From CADCVT01 sp036389155 (GTDB lineage: Bacteria; Actinomycetota; Thermoleophilia; Solirubrobacterales; Solirubrobacteraceae), in NCBI GenBank assembly GCA_036389155.1, contig DASVQN010000025.1:1-64000 (forward strand): a stretch of DNA of 64,000 bases, in the 5' to 3' direction. Under the pieces are notes generated by a model that had not been told where the DNA came from, made no database searches, and saw nothing but the letters and a program-made list of their open reading frames with translations. Made by a program: the position numbers and the translations under genes. This document shows, in pieces, positions 32,147-40,236 of the stretch. How positions within the stretch are numbered: position 1 is the stretch's first letter; every line of letters begins with the position of its first letter.

Positions 32147-35100
32147 TCAGCGATGGCTGACGGTGCGATCCAGCAGCCGCTGGCGCAGCGCGGCGGCGCG
32201 TCGCGCGACCTCGTCGGCCTCGGCCATGCCGCGAACGGTGCGCTCGCGGACGCGCTCGATCACGATCGCCTCGTCGTCGTCGAGGCGGCCGTCGGCGAGC
32301 CGCTCCTGCAGCGCCCCGCGCAGGCGCACGACGCGCCCTTCGAGGTCAGCCGCGTGCTGGACCCCCTGCGCGACGATGCGGGTGACCTCGCGCAGGCGCT
32401 CCTCGAGCTCCTCGGCGCGGCCGTCGCCGCCGTTGCTCGCCGCGGCCTGGAGCGTCTCGACCTGCTCGTGCAGCTCCGCGGCGCGGACCTCCAGCTCGCG
32501 CCGCTGCTGGTCGGCGACGCGCAGCTCCTCGATCTCGGCGAACGCCTCGTCGCGCTCGCGCTGGAGCGTCTCGGAGCGCACCTGCGCCTCGGTCAGCTCG
32601 GTGAGGAGCCGGGACGCCTCGTCGTCGCCGCGGTCGCGCGCCTCGGCCAGCGCGGCGAGGCGCTCGCTGATGCCGTCGCGCTCCTCGGCGAGCTCGGCGA
32701 GCCGCTCGTTCGCGCTGTCGCGCTCCTCGGCGAGCGCGGACACGCGGTCGCGCGCGGCCTCGAGTGCCCGCAGGAGGGCGGCGTGCTGGTCCTCGCCCGC
32801 GGTGCGCTCGCGCTGGAGCGCCCCGAGCCGCTCGCGGGCGACCTGCAGCTCGCGCTCGAGCTCCGACGCGCGCTGGCGGCCGATGTCGCGCTCGCGCTGC
32901 AGCTCGTTGAGTCGGTTGCGCGCCTCGTCCAGCTCGTCGGCCAGGGTGCCCGCCTCGTCGCGCCCGGCGAGGCGGTCGGACTCGAGCTCCTCGAGCAGCA
33001 TGCGCGCCGCGTCGAGCTCGCGTTCCAGCTCCTCCGCGCCGCGGCGCCCGGCGCTGCGCTCGCTCTCCAGGCGGCCGACACGCTGCTGCGCGGCCTCCAG
33101 GTCGCGCCCGAGCGACTCGGCGCGCTCGCGGCCGGCCTCGACCTCGCGCTCGAGCGCGCCGACGCGCTCGTCCGCGGCGCCGAGCTCGCGCTCGAGCGCG
33201 CCGGCCTGGCGCTGGGCGGCGTCGAGCTGCTGGAGGGCGTGGTCGCGCTCGCGCTCGGCGGCGGCCGCGCGCTCCTTGAGGACGTCGCGCTCGCGCTCGA
33301 GGGCCAGGAGCTTCTCGCGGGCGCCGTCGAGGTCGGTCGTGAGCGCGTCGACGCGCGCGCGGGCGTCGGTCAGCTCGATGTTGCCGGCGCGCAGCGCCTC
33401 GAGCTCCTCCTGCGCGGTGGCGAGCTCGCCCTCGAGCGCGGTGAGGCGCAGGAGCGCCTCGCTGCGCTCCTCGTCCAGCCGGTCGCGCTCGGCCGCGATC
33501 TCGAAGGCCTCGGCGGTGGCGCGGTCGCGCTCGGCGATGAGGTCCTCGGCGCGGGCGCGCGCCTCCGCGCGCATGGCCTCGGTCTGCAGGCGCGCCTCGG
33601 CCTGGACCTCGTCGGTCCACTTGCGCGCCTCCTCCTCGAGCGCGGCGAGGCGACGGGCGGCCTCCGCCTCGATCTCGCCGGCGGCGTGCTCGGCGGCGGC
33701 AAGCTCCTGCTCGTGCCGCGCGCCGAGCTGCTCGGCGGCGCGGCGCGCCTCGGCGACGGCCTCCTCCTGCTCGGTGCGCGCCTCCTCGAGCGCGGCCTCG
33801 AGCAGCTCGCGCTCGGCGACGAGGGCCTCGACGCGCTTGGCGCTCTCGGCCTCGAGCTGCTCGACCCGGCGCGCGGCCTCGGCCTCGATCTCCTCGACGC
33901 GCCGGGAGGCCTCGGCCTCGATGGCGTGCATGCGCGTCGCGATGTCGGACTCGATCTCCTCGACGCGGCGGCGCGCCTCGAGCAGCTCCTGCTCGCGCTC
34001 GGCGTCGAGCTCCGCGCCGCGCTCGGCGGTCTGCACCTCGAGCGCCTCGACGCGCGCGCGGGCGCTCGCCAGCTCGCGCTCGTGCGCCTCCTGCTGCTCC
34101 GCGCGGGCGCGCTCGGCCTCGGCGAGCTGCTCGGTGCGCAGGCGCTCGGCCTCGGCCAGCTGCTCCTCGCGCTCGCGCGCGGCGCGCTCGAGCTGCGCGG
34201 CATGCTCGGCCTCGAGCGCCTCGACGCGGCGGTCGGCCTCCGTCTCGAGCAGCGTCCGCTCGGCCTCGAGCTCCTCGGTGCGGCTGCGCGCCTGGGCGAG
34301 CTGCTGCTCGGCCTCGGCGGTCGCCGTGCGCGCCTGCTGGAGCTCGTCGCGGCGCAGCTCGAGCTCGACGCTCATCGCGTCGGCCGACGCGCGCGCCTCG
34401 CCCAGCGCGCGCTGGGCGTTGGACAGGTCCTGGCGCAGCGCGGCCAGCTCGCGCTCGGCCTCCTCCCGGGCGCCGGCCGCCTCGGCGACGGAGCGCTCGG
34501 CCGCGGCGCGGGCGCGGGCGACCTCGTCGAGGCGCGTGCGCAGCGTGCTGACCTCCTCGGCGAGCTCGCCGCGCCGGGCCTCCGCCTCGAGGACGCGCGT
34601 CTCCAGCGTCGCGACGTGGCGCTCGAGCTCCTGGGCGCGGCTCGTCGCGGCCGCCTCGCTGCGGCGCGTCTCCTCGAGCCGTCCGCGCAGCTCCTCGACG
34701 CGCCGGGCGGCCTGCTCGACCTCCTCGCGCAGCGCCTTCTCGCGGTCGCCCGCCTGTGACTCGGCCGCCTCGAGCTCGCGGCGCAGCTCGGCGAGCTGGC
34801 CGACGACGTCGTCGTGCGCGGCGGACGCCGCCTCGGCGCGGCGGCGCGCCTCGGCCACCTCCTCGGCGAACTCGTCGCGGCCCGCGGCGACCTCGTCGCG
34901 CTCGGCCAGCGCCATCTCGAGGGCCGCGCTCGCCTCGGCCAGCTGGCGCTCGACGTCGGCGCGCTCGGCGGCGGCCTCGTCGCGCTCGGCCTGCACCGCT
35001 CGCGCGGCCTCGCGCGCCTGCGCGAGCTCGTTCTCCAGCGTCGCGACGCGGGTCTCGAGCTGCTCGACCTGCGCGCGCGCGGCCTCGAGCTCCCCGCTGC

Positions 35101-36832
35101 GGTCGGCGGCCTCGCCGCTGCTGTCGTGGACGAGCGCCTCGGCGCGCCGCGCGCGCTCGGCGGCCTCGGCGAGGCGCCGCTCGGCGTCCTCCTTGGCGGC
35201 CTCGAGCTCGGCGTGGCGGCGCTCGGCGGCCTCCTGGGCGGCGCGCAGCTCCTCGACACGGGCGGCCTCCAGCTCGGCCTGGCGCTGCTCGGCGGCGCGC
35301 AGCGCCTCGACGCGCGCGGCCTCCAGCTCGGCGTGGCGTCGCTCGGCGGCCTCCTCGGCGGCGCGCAGCTCGGCGGCGCCGCGGGCGGCGGCCTCCTCGC
35401 GGGCGCGCTGCTCGCGCGCGTCGGCCTCGGCGCGGACGCGCCTCTCGCGCTCGTCGGCCTCGGCGATGGCCCGCTTCTCGCGCTCCTCGGCCTCCTTGCG
35501 CGCGCGGCGCTCGCCCTCCAGCAGGGCGGACGCCTCGGCGGCCTCGGCGCGCGCGGCGCTGGCGAGCTCGTGGGCCTCGCGCAGCTCGGCCTCGAGCTGG
35601 GCGATCCGCTCGCGCGCCTCCGCGAGACGGCCCTCGACGGCGGCCACCTGCTCGATGCGCTTGCGGACGTTCTCGGACGCCTCGACCGCCTCGCGCGCGG
35701 CCTTCTCGGCGGCTTCGCGGGCCTGGTCGGCGGCTCGGGCCTTCGCCTCGGCGACCGAGCGCGCCTCCGCGCTCGCCGCTGCGCGCGCCTCGGCCGCGCG
35801 GCGGGCCTGGTCGGCGTCGTCGCGCGCGGCGCGCGCGGAGGCCAGCTCGGCGGCGGTGCGGGCGGCCTCCTCGATCGCCTCGCGCAGCTCGTCGCGCGCG
35901 CGGCTGAGCTCCGCGTCGCGGCGCCGGAAGTCCTCGGCGGCCGCGTCGCGCGCACGGTTGAGGTCCTCGGTCAGCTCGGCGACGCGCTGCTGGGCGTGCT
36001 CGGCACGCGTCGCCAGCTCGTGGCTGCGCGCCTCCGCGTCCTGGAAGCGCTCGGTGGCCGCCTCGCGCTCGCGCTCGGCGGCCTCGAGCCGCTCGGCCAG
36101 CTCCAGCGCCCGCTGCTCGACCTCGGCGCCCGCGGCGGCCGCGTTCTCCAGCTCCGCGAGCCGCGCCTCGAGCCGCCGGACGCGCGACGCCGCGCCGTCC
36201 AGCCGCCGCTCGGCGTCGGTGGCCCGTTGGCGCTCGCGCTCGAGCTCGGTAGCGCGCCCCGCGGCCTCGGCGGCGATCCGCTCGGCCTCCTCGACCGCGC
36301 TCGGCTGCGCGACCTCGGGCTCCTCCGCGGTCTCGGCCGCGTCGAGCTCGAGCTCGCGCTCCTCCGCGACCCCGGCGGCGTCCGCCTCGGCCTCGTCCGC
36401 GACTTCCGTCCCTGGCTCCTCCGCGACCGCGCCGGCCTCCGTCGCGACCCCTTCCACGACGTCCGCCGCGGCCGGGCCGGCTGCGTCGGCGAGGGTGGCC
36501 TCCGTCTCGTGCGGCTCCGGGTCGCGCAGCTTGTGCTCGCGCGGCGCCGGCAGGTCGAGCAGCCGGCCGTCCACCCGCAGCGCGAACGCCGGCCGGAAGC
36601 CGAGCGCGTCGACGGGCACGGCGAAGGGCAGCACGAACGCGCCGGAGCGCGCGTCGAAGCGGTCGGGCGCGGCCAGGGCCGTGAACTCGCGCGCCGCGCG
36701 GCCGTCGTCGACGACCAGCACCGGCTCCGCGCCGGCGGCCAGCTCCGGGTCGACGCGGCCGGCGAGCCGCACGAGAGCAGTGCCCGGCAGGGCGGGCACG
36801 CGCTCGAAGAACGCGATCGAGAGGGGCCGCAT
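32147..36832 (-). CDS. Giant coiled-coil protein (1561 residues)
   Basis: Residues 1-100 form a compact beta-rich domain (LVRLAGRVDPELAAG, FVLPFAVPVDALGFRPAFALRVDG). Residues 105-185 are an acidic Glu/Ala linker. From about residue 190 to 1550 the protein is an almost unbroken heptad-rich coiled coil made of Glu, Ala, Arg and Leu. Near-repeats such as RRHAELEAA and RRVEEIEAEA recur in its central part. There is no signal peptide, no membrane helix and no ATPase motif of SMC proteins. A cytoskeletal or polar scaffold role, as known for long coiled-coil proteins of Streptomyces (Scy, FilP), is a hypothesis only. ATG 36832 is preceded by TAGCCT with an 8-nt gap. The opposite strand shows a long open frame that is a codon-bias shadow. 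Confidence 0.88.
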   Translation of the reverse strand: MRPLSIAFFERVPALPGTALVRLAGRVDPELAAGAEPVLVVDDGRAAREFTALAAPDRFDARSGAFVLPFAVPVDALGFRPAFALRVDGRLLDLPAPREHKLRDPEPHETEATLADAAGPAAADVVEGVATEAGAVAEEPGTEVADEAEADAAGVAEERELELDAAETAEEPEVAQPSAVEEAERIAAEAAGRATELERERQRATDAERRLDGAASRVRRLEARLAELENAAAAGAEVEQRALELAERLEAAEREREAATERFQDAEARSHELATRAEHAQQRVAELTEDLNRARDAAAEDFRRRDAELSRARDELREAIEEAARTAAELASARAARDDADQARRAAEARAAASAEARSVAEAKARAADQAREAAEKAAREAVEASENVRKRIEQVAAVEGRLAEARERIAQLEAELREAHELASAARAEAAEASALLEGERRARKEAEEREKRAIAEADERERRVRAEADAREQRAREEAAARGAAELRAAEEAAERRHAELEAARVEALRAAEQRQAELEAARVEELRAAQEAAERRHAELEAAKEDAERRLAEAAERARRAEALVHDSSGEAADRSGELEAARAQVEQLETRVATLENELAQAREAARAVQAERDEAAAERADVERQLAEASAALEMALAERDEVAAGRDEFAEEVAEARRRAEAASAAHDDVVGQLAELRRELEAAESQAGDREKALREEVEQAARRVEELRGRLEETRRSEAAATSRAQELERHVATLETRVLEAEARRGELAEEVSTLRTRLDEVARARAAAERSVAEAAGAREEAERELAALRQDLSNAQRALGEARASADAMSVELELRRDELQQARTATAEAEQQLAQARSRTEELEAERTLLETEADRRVEALEAEHAAQLERAAREREEQLAEAERLRTEQLAEAERARAEQQEAHERELASARARVEALEVQTAERGAELDAEREQELLEARRRVEEIESDIATRMHAIEAEASRRVEEIEAEAARRVEQLEAESAKRVEALVAERELLEAALEEARTEQEEAVAEARRAAEQLGARHEQELAAAEHAAGEIEAEAARRLAALEEEARKWTDEVQAEARLQTEAMRAEARARAEDLIAERDRATAEAFEIAAERDRLDEERSEALLRLTALEGELATAQEELEALRAGNIELTDARARVDALTTDLDGAREKLLALERERDVLKERAAAAERERDHALQQLDAAQRQAGALERELGAADERVGALEREVEAGRERAESLGRDLEAAQQRVGRLESERSAGRRGAEELERELDAARMLLEELESDRLAGRDEAGTLADELDEARNRLNELQRERDIGRQRASELERELQVARERLGALQRERTAGEDQHAALLRALEAARDRVSALAEERDSANERLAELAEERDGISERLAALAEARDRGDDEASRLLTELTEAQVRSETLQRERDEAFAEIEELRVADQQRRELEVRAAELHEQVETLQAAASNGGDGRAEELEERLREVTRIVAQGVQHAADLEGRVVRLRGALQERLADGRLDDDEAIVIERVRERTVRGMAEADEVARRAAALRQRLLDRTVSHR

Positions 36833-36840
36833 GGCCCATC

Positions 36841-36846
36841 AGGCTA
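36841..36846 (-). promoter_or_regulatory. -10 element of the coiled-coil gene (leaderless)
   Basis: TAGCCT on the minus strand lies 8 nt before the ATG at 36832, without a Shine-Dalgarno sequence. Confidence 0.5.
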
Positions 36847-36893
36847 CGCGACGCCCCACCGGAATCCAATCCGCTACGCGTCCAGACGCAGCC

Positions 36894-36938
36894 GCCGTCC
36901 TGCCTGACCGTCGCTATCCGACGGCAGGGCAGGACGGC
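36894..36938 (-). terminator. 17-bp hairpin between the GNAT-like gene and the coiled-coil gene
   Basis: The outer arms 36894-36904 and 36928-36938 pair perfectly over 11 bp (GCCGTCCTGCC). The inner arms 36908-36913 and 36919-36924 pair over 6 bp, around a 5-nt loop. A 3x3 internal loop separates the two stems. It lies 14 bp after the GNAT-like stop and upstream of the coiled-coil promoter, so it probably ends the GNAT-like transcript. No T-tract follows. Confidence 0.6.
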
Positions 36939-36952
36939 TGGGGCGGATCGCG

Positions 36953-37252
36953 CTACGCCGCGAGGCGCAGGCGGCCGAAGCCGCGCGCCTGGCGCCGGTC
37001 CTCGCGCGGCGCGGTGGCGCGGGCGTGGACGCGGAGCAGGTCGGCGAGATCCTCGGTGCGGGCGAACGGGTCGCCGATGACGACGTCCTCGCGGACGCTC
37101 AGCGCCGCGCGGGGCTGGCCGTCGACCTCGGCGAGCAGCACCGGGCCGAAGGGCACCGGAGCGCTGTCGAGAGCGGCCAGTCGGGCGAGGGCGGGGCCGT
37201 CGCCGTGGGTGGCCGCCCGGATGCTGATGGTGGGGGTGGTGAAGTGGGTCAT
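36953..37252 (-). CDS. Short N-acetyltransferase-like protein
   Basis: This 99-residue protein has the first part of a GNAT fold: ISIRAATHGDGPALARLAALDS followed by the strand VLLAEVDGQPRAALSVREDVVIGDPF. The acetyl-CoA-binding motif A is missing, so it is either a truncated or a minimal family form; I recall similar short proteins in other actinobacteria. ATG 37252 has AAGGA 8 nt upstream. It is divergent from the LysR regulator, with a 105-bp gap. Confidence 0.6.
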   Translation of the reverse strand: MTHFTTPTISIRAATHGDGPALARLAALDSAPVPFGPVLLAEVDGQPRAALSVREDVVIGDPFARTEDLADLLRVHARATAPREDRRQARGFGRLRLAA

Positions 37253-37345
37253 GGGGCGGTCCTTCGGGTCTGTGTGTGGTTCCTCGTATTCAGAGTGTCG
37301 GACGGTCGGGCCATAACTTCAAGTGACATTCAATCATCCACGCGA

Positions 37346-37351
37346 TAAGAT
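37346..37351 (+). promoter_or_regulatory. -10 element of the LysR gene (leaderless)
   Basis: TAAGAT lies 6 nt before ATG 37358. The AT-richer DNA just upstream (37310-37335) is where LysR proteins usually bind; a tidy T-N11-A palindrome was not found. Confidence 0.55.
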
Positions 37352-37357
37352 GACCTA

Positions 37358-38293
37358 ATGCTCGACGTCAAGCGTCTACGCGTCCTCCGGGAGGTCGCGG
37401 CGAAGGGCTCCTTCTCCGCCGCCGCCGAGTCGCTCGCCTACACCCAGTCCGCCGTGAGCCAGCAGATCGCCGCCCTCGAGCGGGAAGCCGGCACCCGCCT
37501 GGTCGACCGCTCCGCCCGCGGCGTGCGGCTCACCGACGCCGGCCGCGCCCTCGTGCGCCACGCCGACGTGATCCTCGCCCGGCTGGCCGAGGCCGAGGCC
37601 GAGCTCGAGGCCATCGCCGGCCTGCGCGGGGGCCGGGTTCGCCTGGTGTCGTTCGCCAGCGCCGGGGCGACGATGATGCCGCGCGCGATCGCGCTGTTCC
37701 GCGAGCGCTACCCCGCGGTCGAGCTGACGCTCGAGCCCGCCGAGCAGGACGAGGCGCTCGCCAAGCTGCGCGCGGGCGAGGCCGACATCGCGCTCACCAT
37801 CGACGCGGAGTTCTGCGCGATCGCCGACGACGGCCTGGAGCTGCGCCACCTCATCGACGACCCGATGTACGCGGTCCTCCCGCGCGACCACCCGCTCGCC
37901 GCCAAGCCGCGCATCCGGCTGGAGGAGCTGCGCGACGAGGCGTGGCTGGGCGGTTCGCAGACCGGCTGCCCGGACACGATGATCCTCGTGCGCGCGTGCA
38001 ACGCCGCCGGGTTCGAGCCCCGGATCGCCTTCCACTCCGACGACTACCTCGCCATCCAGGGGTTCGTCGCGGCGGGCGTCGGCGTGTCGCTGATCCCCGA
38101 CCTCGCGCTGCTCGCGGTGCGCGACGACGTCGCTATCCGGGCGCTGAAGTCGCAGCCGCCGGTGCGCCGCATCCAGGCCGCGACGCTGCGCGACGGCTAC
38201 CGCTCGCCCGCCATCGCGGCGATGCTCGACACGCTGGAGGAGGTCGGCCAGGAGTTCGAGGGCCAGCGGCGGGAGCTTGCGCTCGCCTCGTAG
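37358..38293 (+). CDS. LysR-family transcriptional regulator
   Basis: This 311-residue protein has the N-terminal winged helix-turn-helix (LRVLREVAAKGSFSAAAESL, TQSAVSQQIAALEREAG, about residues 5-60) and a periplasmic-binding-protein-like effector domain (residues 88-300, starting RVRLVSFASAGATMMPRAI). The effector is unknown. It is divergent from the short GNAT-like gene, the classic target arrangement. Its last 17 bp overlap the putative TTG start of the next gene, so the membrane protein may be cotranscribed. Confidence 0.93.
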   Translation: MLDVKRLRVLREVAAKGSFSAAAESLAYTQSAVSQQIAALEREAGTRLVDRSARGVRLTDAGRALVRHADVILARLAEAEAELEAIAGLRGGRVRLVSFASAGATMMPRAIALFRERYPAVELTLEPAEQDEALAKLRAGEADIALTIDAEFCAIADDGLELRHLIDDPMYAVLPRDHPLAAKPRIRLEELRDEAWLGGSQTGCPDTMILVRACNAAGFEPRIAFHSDDYLAIQGFVAAGVGVSLIPDLALLAVRDDVAIRALKSQPPVRRIQAATLRDGYRSPAIAAMLDTLEEVGQEFEGQRRELALAS

Positions 38294-39332
38294 CGCAGGC
38301 CGCGCGGCGCTGCTCGTCGGCGCGGCCGGCGCGCTCCTGCTCGTGCTGCTCGACGCGCTGGTGCGCGACGAGCCGCGCCCCGAGGACGACGACCTCATCT
38401 ACGAGCGGATGGCGGACGACCCGTCCGCCCCGCACACCTACGTCTTCGCGTTCCGCGTCGCCGTCCCGTGGCTGGTACACGTCCTGCCGTTCTCGCACGA
38501 CGTCTCGTTCGCGGCGCTGGCGTGGATCTTCAGCGGCGCGGCCGGAGCGGTCCTGTTCCTGCTGCTCGATCGCCTCGAGGCGAGCCGCACCGTCTCGATC
38601 CCGCTCGCGATCGCGCTCGTCGTCTCCCCGCCGCTGCTCGTCGCCTCGCTGCGCCAGGGCCGCAACCCCGACCCGCTCACCGTCCTCGTCATGGTCACGG
38701 GCGCGCTGTTCATCGTCGAGCGCAGACCGGTGCCCCTCGGGATCACGATGCTCGTCGGCGCGTTCAACCGCGAGAGCGCGCTCTTCCTCGCCCCGCTGGC
38801 CTACGCCGTGTGGGCGGACGACGTCCTCGACCCGCGCGCGCTGAGGACCGTCGCGCTCGCCGCCGCTCCCGCCGTCGTCGCCTTTGTCACGCTGCGGCTC
38901 GCGATCCCGACGGTGGGGAGGCAGCAGATCCCCGGCTACGGAGGCTCGCTGCTCGGCGGCCGCGCCGACGTCGTCGACGAGGCGCTGGAGGAGCCGTTCA
39001 CGCAGCTGCGCCGGCTGTTCGCCGTCTACGGGCCCCTGTGGCTCGTCGCCCCGTTCGCGCTCGCCGGCATGCGCTTCGCGCGCCGCGGCACCGTCCTGGT
39101 CGCCCTGTGCGCGCTGGCCTGCACGTTCGCGCTCGACTGGGGCCGGATCCTCTTCATCGCCGCGCCCGTCGTCTACACGGCGTCCGCCTGGGTGCTGGAT
39201 CGCCGCCCCGCCTGGCGGGCGCCGGTGTTCGCCCTCCTCGCCGCGCTGGTCGTCGGCTACGCGATCTACATGCAGGCCGACGGGGTGCAGAACCTGATCG
39301 ACGCCGGGCCGCCGCCCTACCCGGTGCGGTAG
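38277..39332 (+). CDS. Polytopic membrane protein
   Basis: This protein of about 351 residues has around eight membrane helices. Several short polar loops include RQGRNPDPLTVLVMV and GAFNRESALFLAP. The pattern (helix pairs, NRES motif in a loop) resembles glycosyltransferase-C-like or EpsG-like membrane proteins seen in actinobacteria, but no catalytic motif is certain. The TTG start at 38277 lies inside the LysR gene and keeps a basic N terminus before the first helix. The 3' end overlaps the convergent sulfotransferase by 16 bp. Confidence 0.65.
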   Translation: MRSPRSAGRAALLVGAAGALLLVLLDALVRDEPRPEDDDLIYERMADDPSAPHTYVFAFRVAVPWLVHVLPFSHDVSFAALAWIFSGAAGAVLFLLLDRLEASRTVSIPLAIALVVSPPLLVASLRQGRNPDPLTVLVMVTGALFIVERRPVPLGITMLVGAFNRESALFLAPLAYAVWADDVLDPRALRTVALAAAPAVVAFVTLRLAIPTVGRQQIPGYGGSLLGGRADVVDEALEEPFTQLRRLFAVYGPLWLVAPFALAGMRFARRGTVLVALCALACTFALDWGRILFIAAPVVYTASAWVLDRRPAWRAPVFALLAALVVGYAIYMQADGVQNLIDAGPPPYPVR

Positions 39333-40195
39333 CCGTACGCGCGCACGGCGTCGCCGAGGACCTCGTCCAGCGCCTCCCGCTCCTCGCCGCTCATGCGGTC
39401 GCGCCAGCTGCCGGGCGCCGCCGCGCGCACGAACTTCCCGCTGCCGCGCTGGCCCGCCGGCACCTTCTCGTACGCGTGTGCCTCGACGACCTGCTCGATC
39501 CGCCCGGCCGGCACGCGCAGCCCGATCGTCTCGAGCACCCGGCCCAGCTCGCGAGCCGGGTTCGCCAGCAGCTCCTCGTAGCGGACGAGGACGCGGCGGT
39601 CGGGCGCGTGGGCGTCGTAGGCGCGCTGCGTGGCCTCCGTCCGGTAGCGCCAGACCGTCGCCTGCCAGCGGATGAACGCGACCCGCCCTTGCGGCGCGAC
39701 CGGGAAGCCGCCGTCCTCGGTGATCCACCCGCCGTCCTGATAGGCGTCGAGCCACGAGTCGACGACGTCGCGCCCGTCGCGCAGCAGGAAGACGAGCCGC
39801 GACCGCGGCAGCAGGGACATGATCCAGTCCGCGACCTGCGAGCCGCCGGGCTCCTTGACCACGAGACGACGGCCGCCGTCGCGCTGCAGCGCCAGGCGGT
39901 CCAGGACGAAGTCGCGCAGCAGCGGCTCCCACCCGGCGCGGTGCTCGTCGCTGAAGAAGTAGTCGGGGTTGCCGGCCTTGACGGCGGCGAACGTCGAGAG
40001 CGGGGGAGGGTCGTCGCACGTCGCCCACGCGAGGGGGATCGGGCGCCAGACGCCGAGGTGGTGCCCGATGCCGGTCTCGTCGAGCCCGGTCAGCTCGTCG
40101 TCGAACTCCCGGAGCATGCGCAGCAGCCACGTGCTGCCGCTCCGCGACGAGCCGAAGATCCAGGTCACGTCCGCTTCGTCGGGCCTCTCGGCCAT
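39317..40195 (-). CDS. Sulfotransferase family protein
   Basis: This 292-residue protein has the PAPS-dependent sulfotransferase motifs. The 5'-phosphosulfate loop is WIFGSSRSGSTWLLRML (residues 11-27), and the 3'-phosphate-binding region is VFLLRDGRDVVDSW, followed by VRYEELLANPARELGRVL. It would transfer sulfate from PAPS to a hydroxyl group, perhaps on a surface glycan or lipid. ATG 40195 is chosen; a TTG at 40231 would add 12 residues and would nearly touch the divergent hydrolase gene at 40237. Confidence 0.88.
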   Translation of the reverse strand: MAERPDEADVTWIFGSSRSGSTWLLRMLREFDDELTGLDETGIGHHLGVWRPIPLAWATCDDPPPLSTFAAVKAGNPDYFFSDEHRAGWEPLLRDFVLDRLALQRDGGRRLVVKEPGGSQVADWIMSLLPRSRLVFLLRDGRDVVDSWLDAYQDGGWITEDGGFPVAPQGRVAFIRWQATVWRYRTEATQRAYDAHAPDRRVLVRYEELLANPARELGRVLETIGLRVPAGRIEQVVEAHAYEKVPAGQRGSGKFVRAAAPGSWRDRMSGEEREALDEVLGDAVRAYGYRTG

Positions 40196-40236
40196 CTCAG
40201 CCGCCAGATTGTCCAGTTTTCGTCGTTCCAACCACC

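Noticed and set aside
32147..36832. Repetitive DNA resembling minisatellite or CRISPR
   Set aside because: The repeats are degenerate codons for heptads, without constant repeat length or unique spacers.
32091..37316. A very long open frame on the plus strand opposite the coiled-coil gene (over 1700 codons, Ser/Arg/Ala-rich)
   Set aside because: It is the codon-bias shadow of the Glu/Ala/Arg-rich coiled-coil gene; composition is low-complexity, and the other strand has the -10, the start and heptad periodicity.
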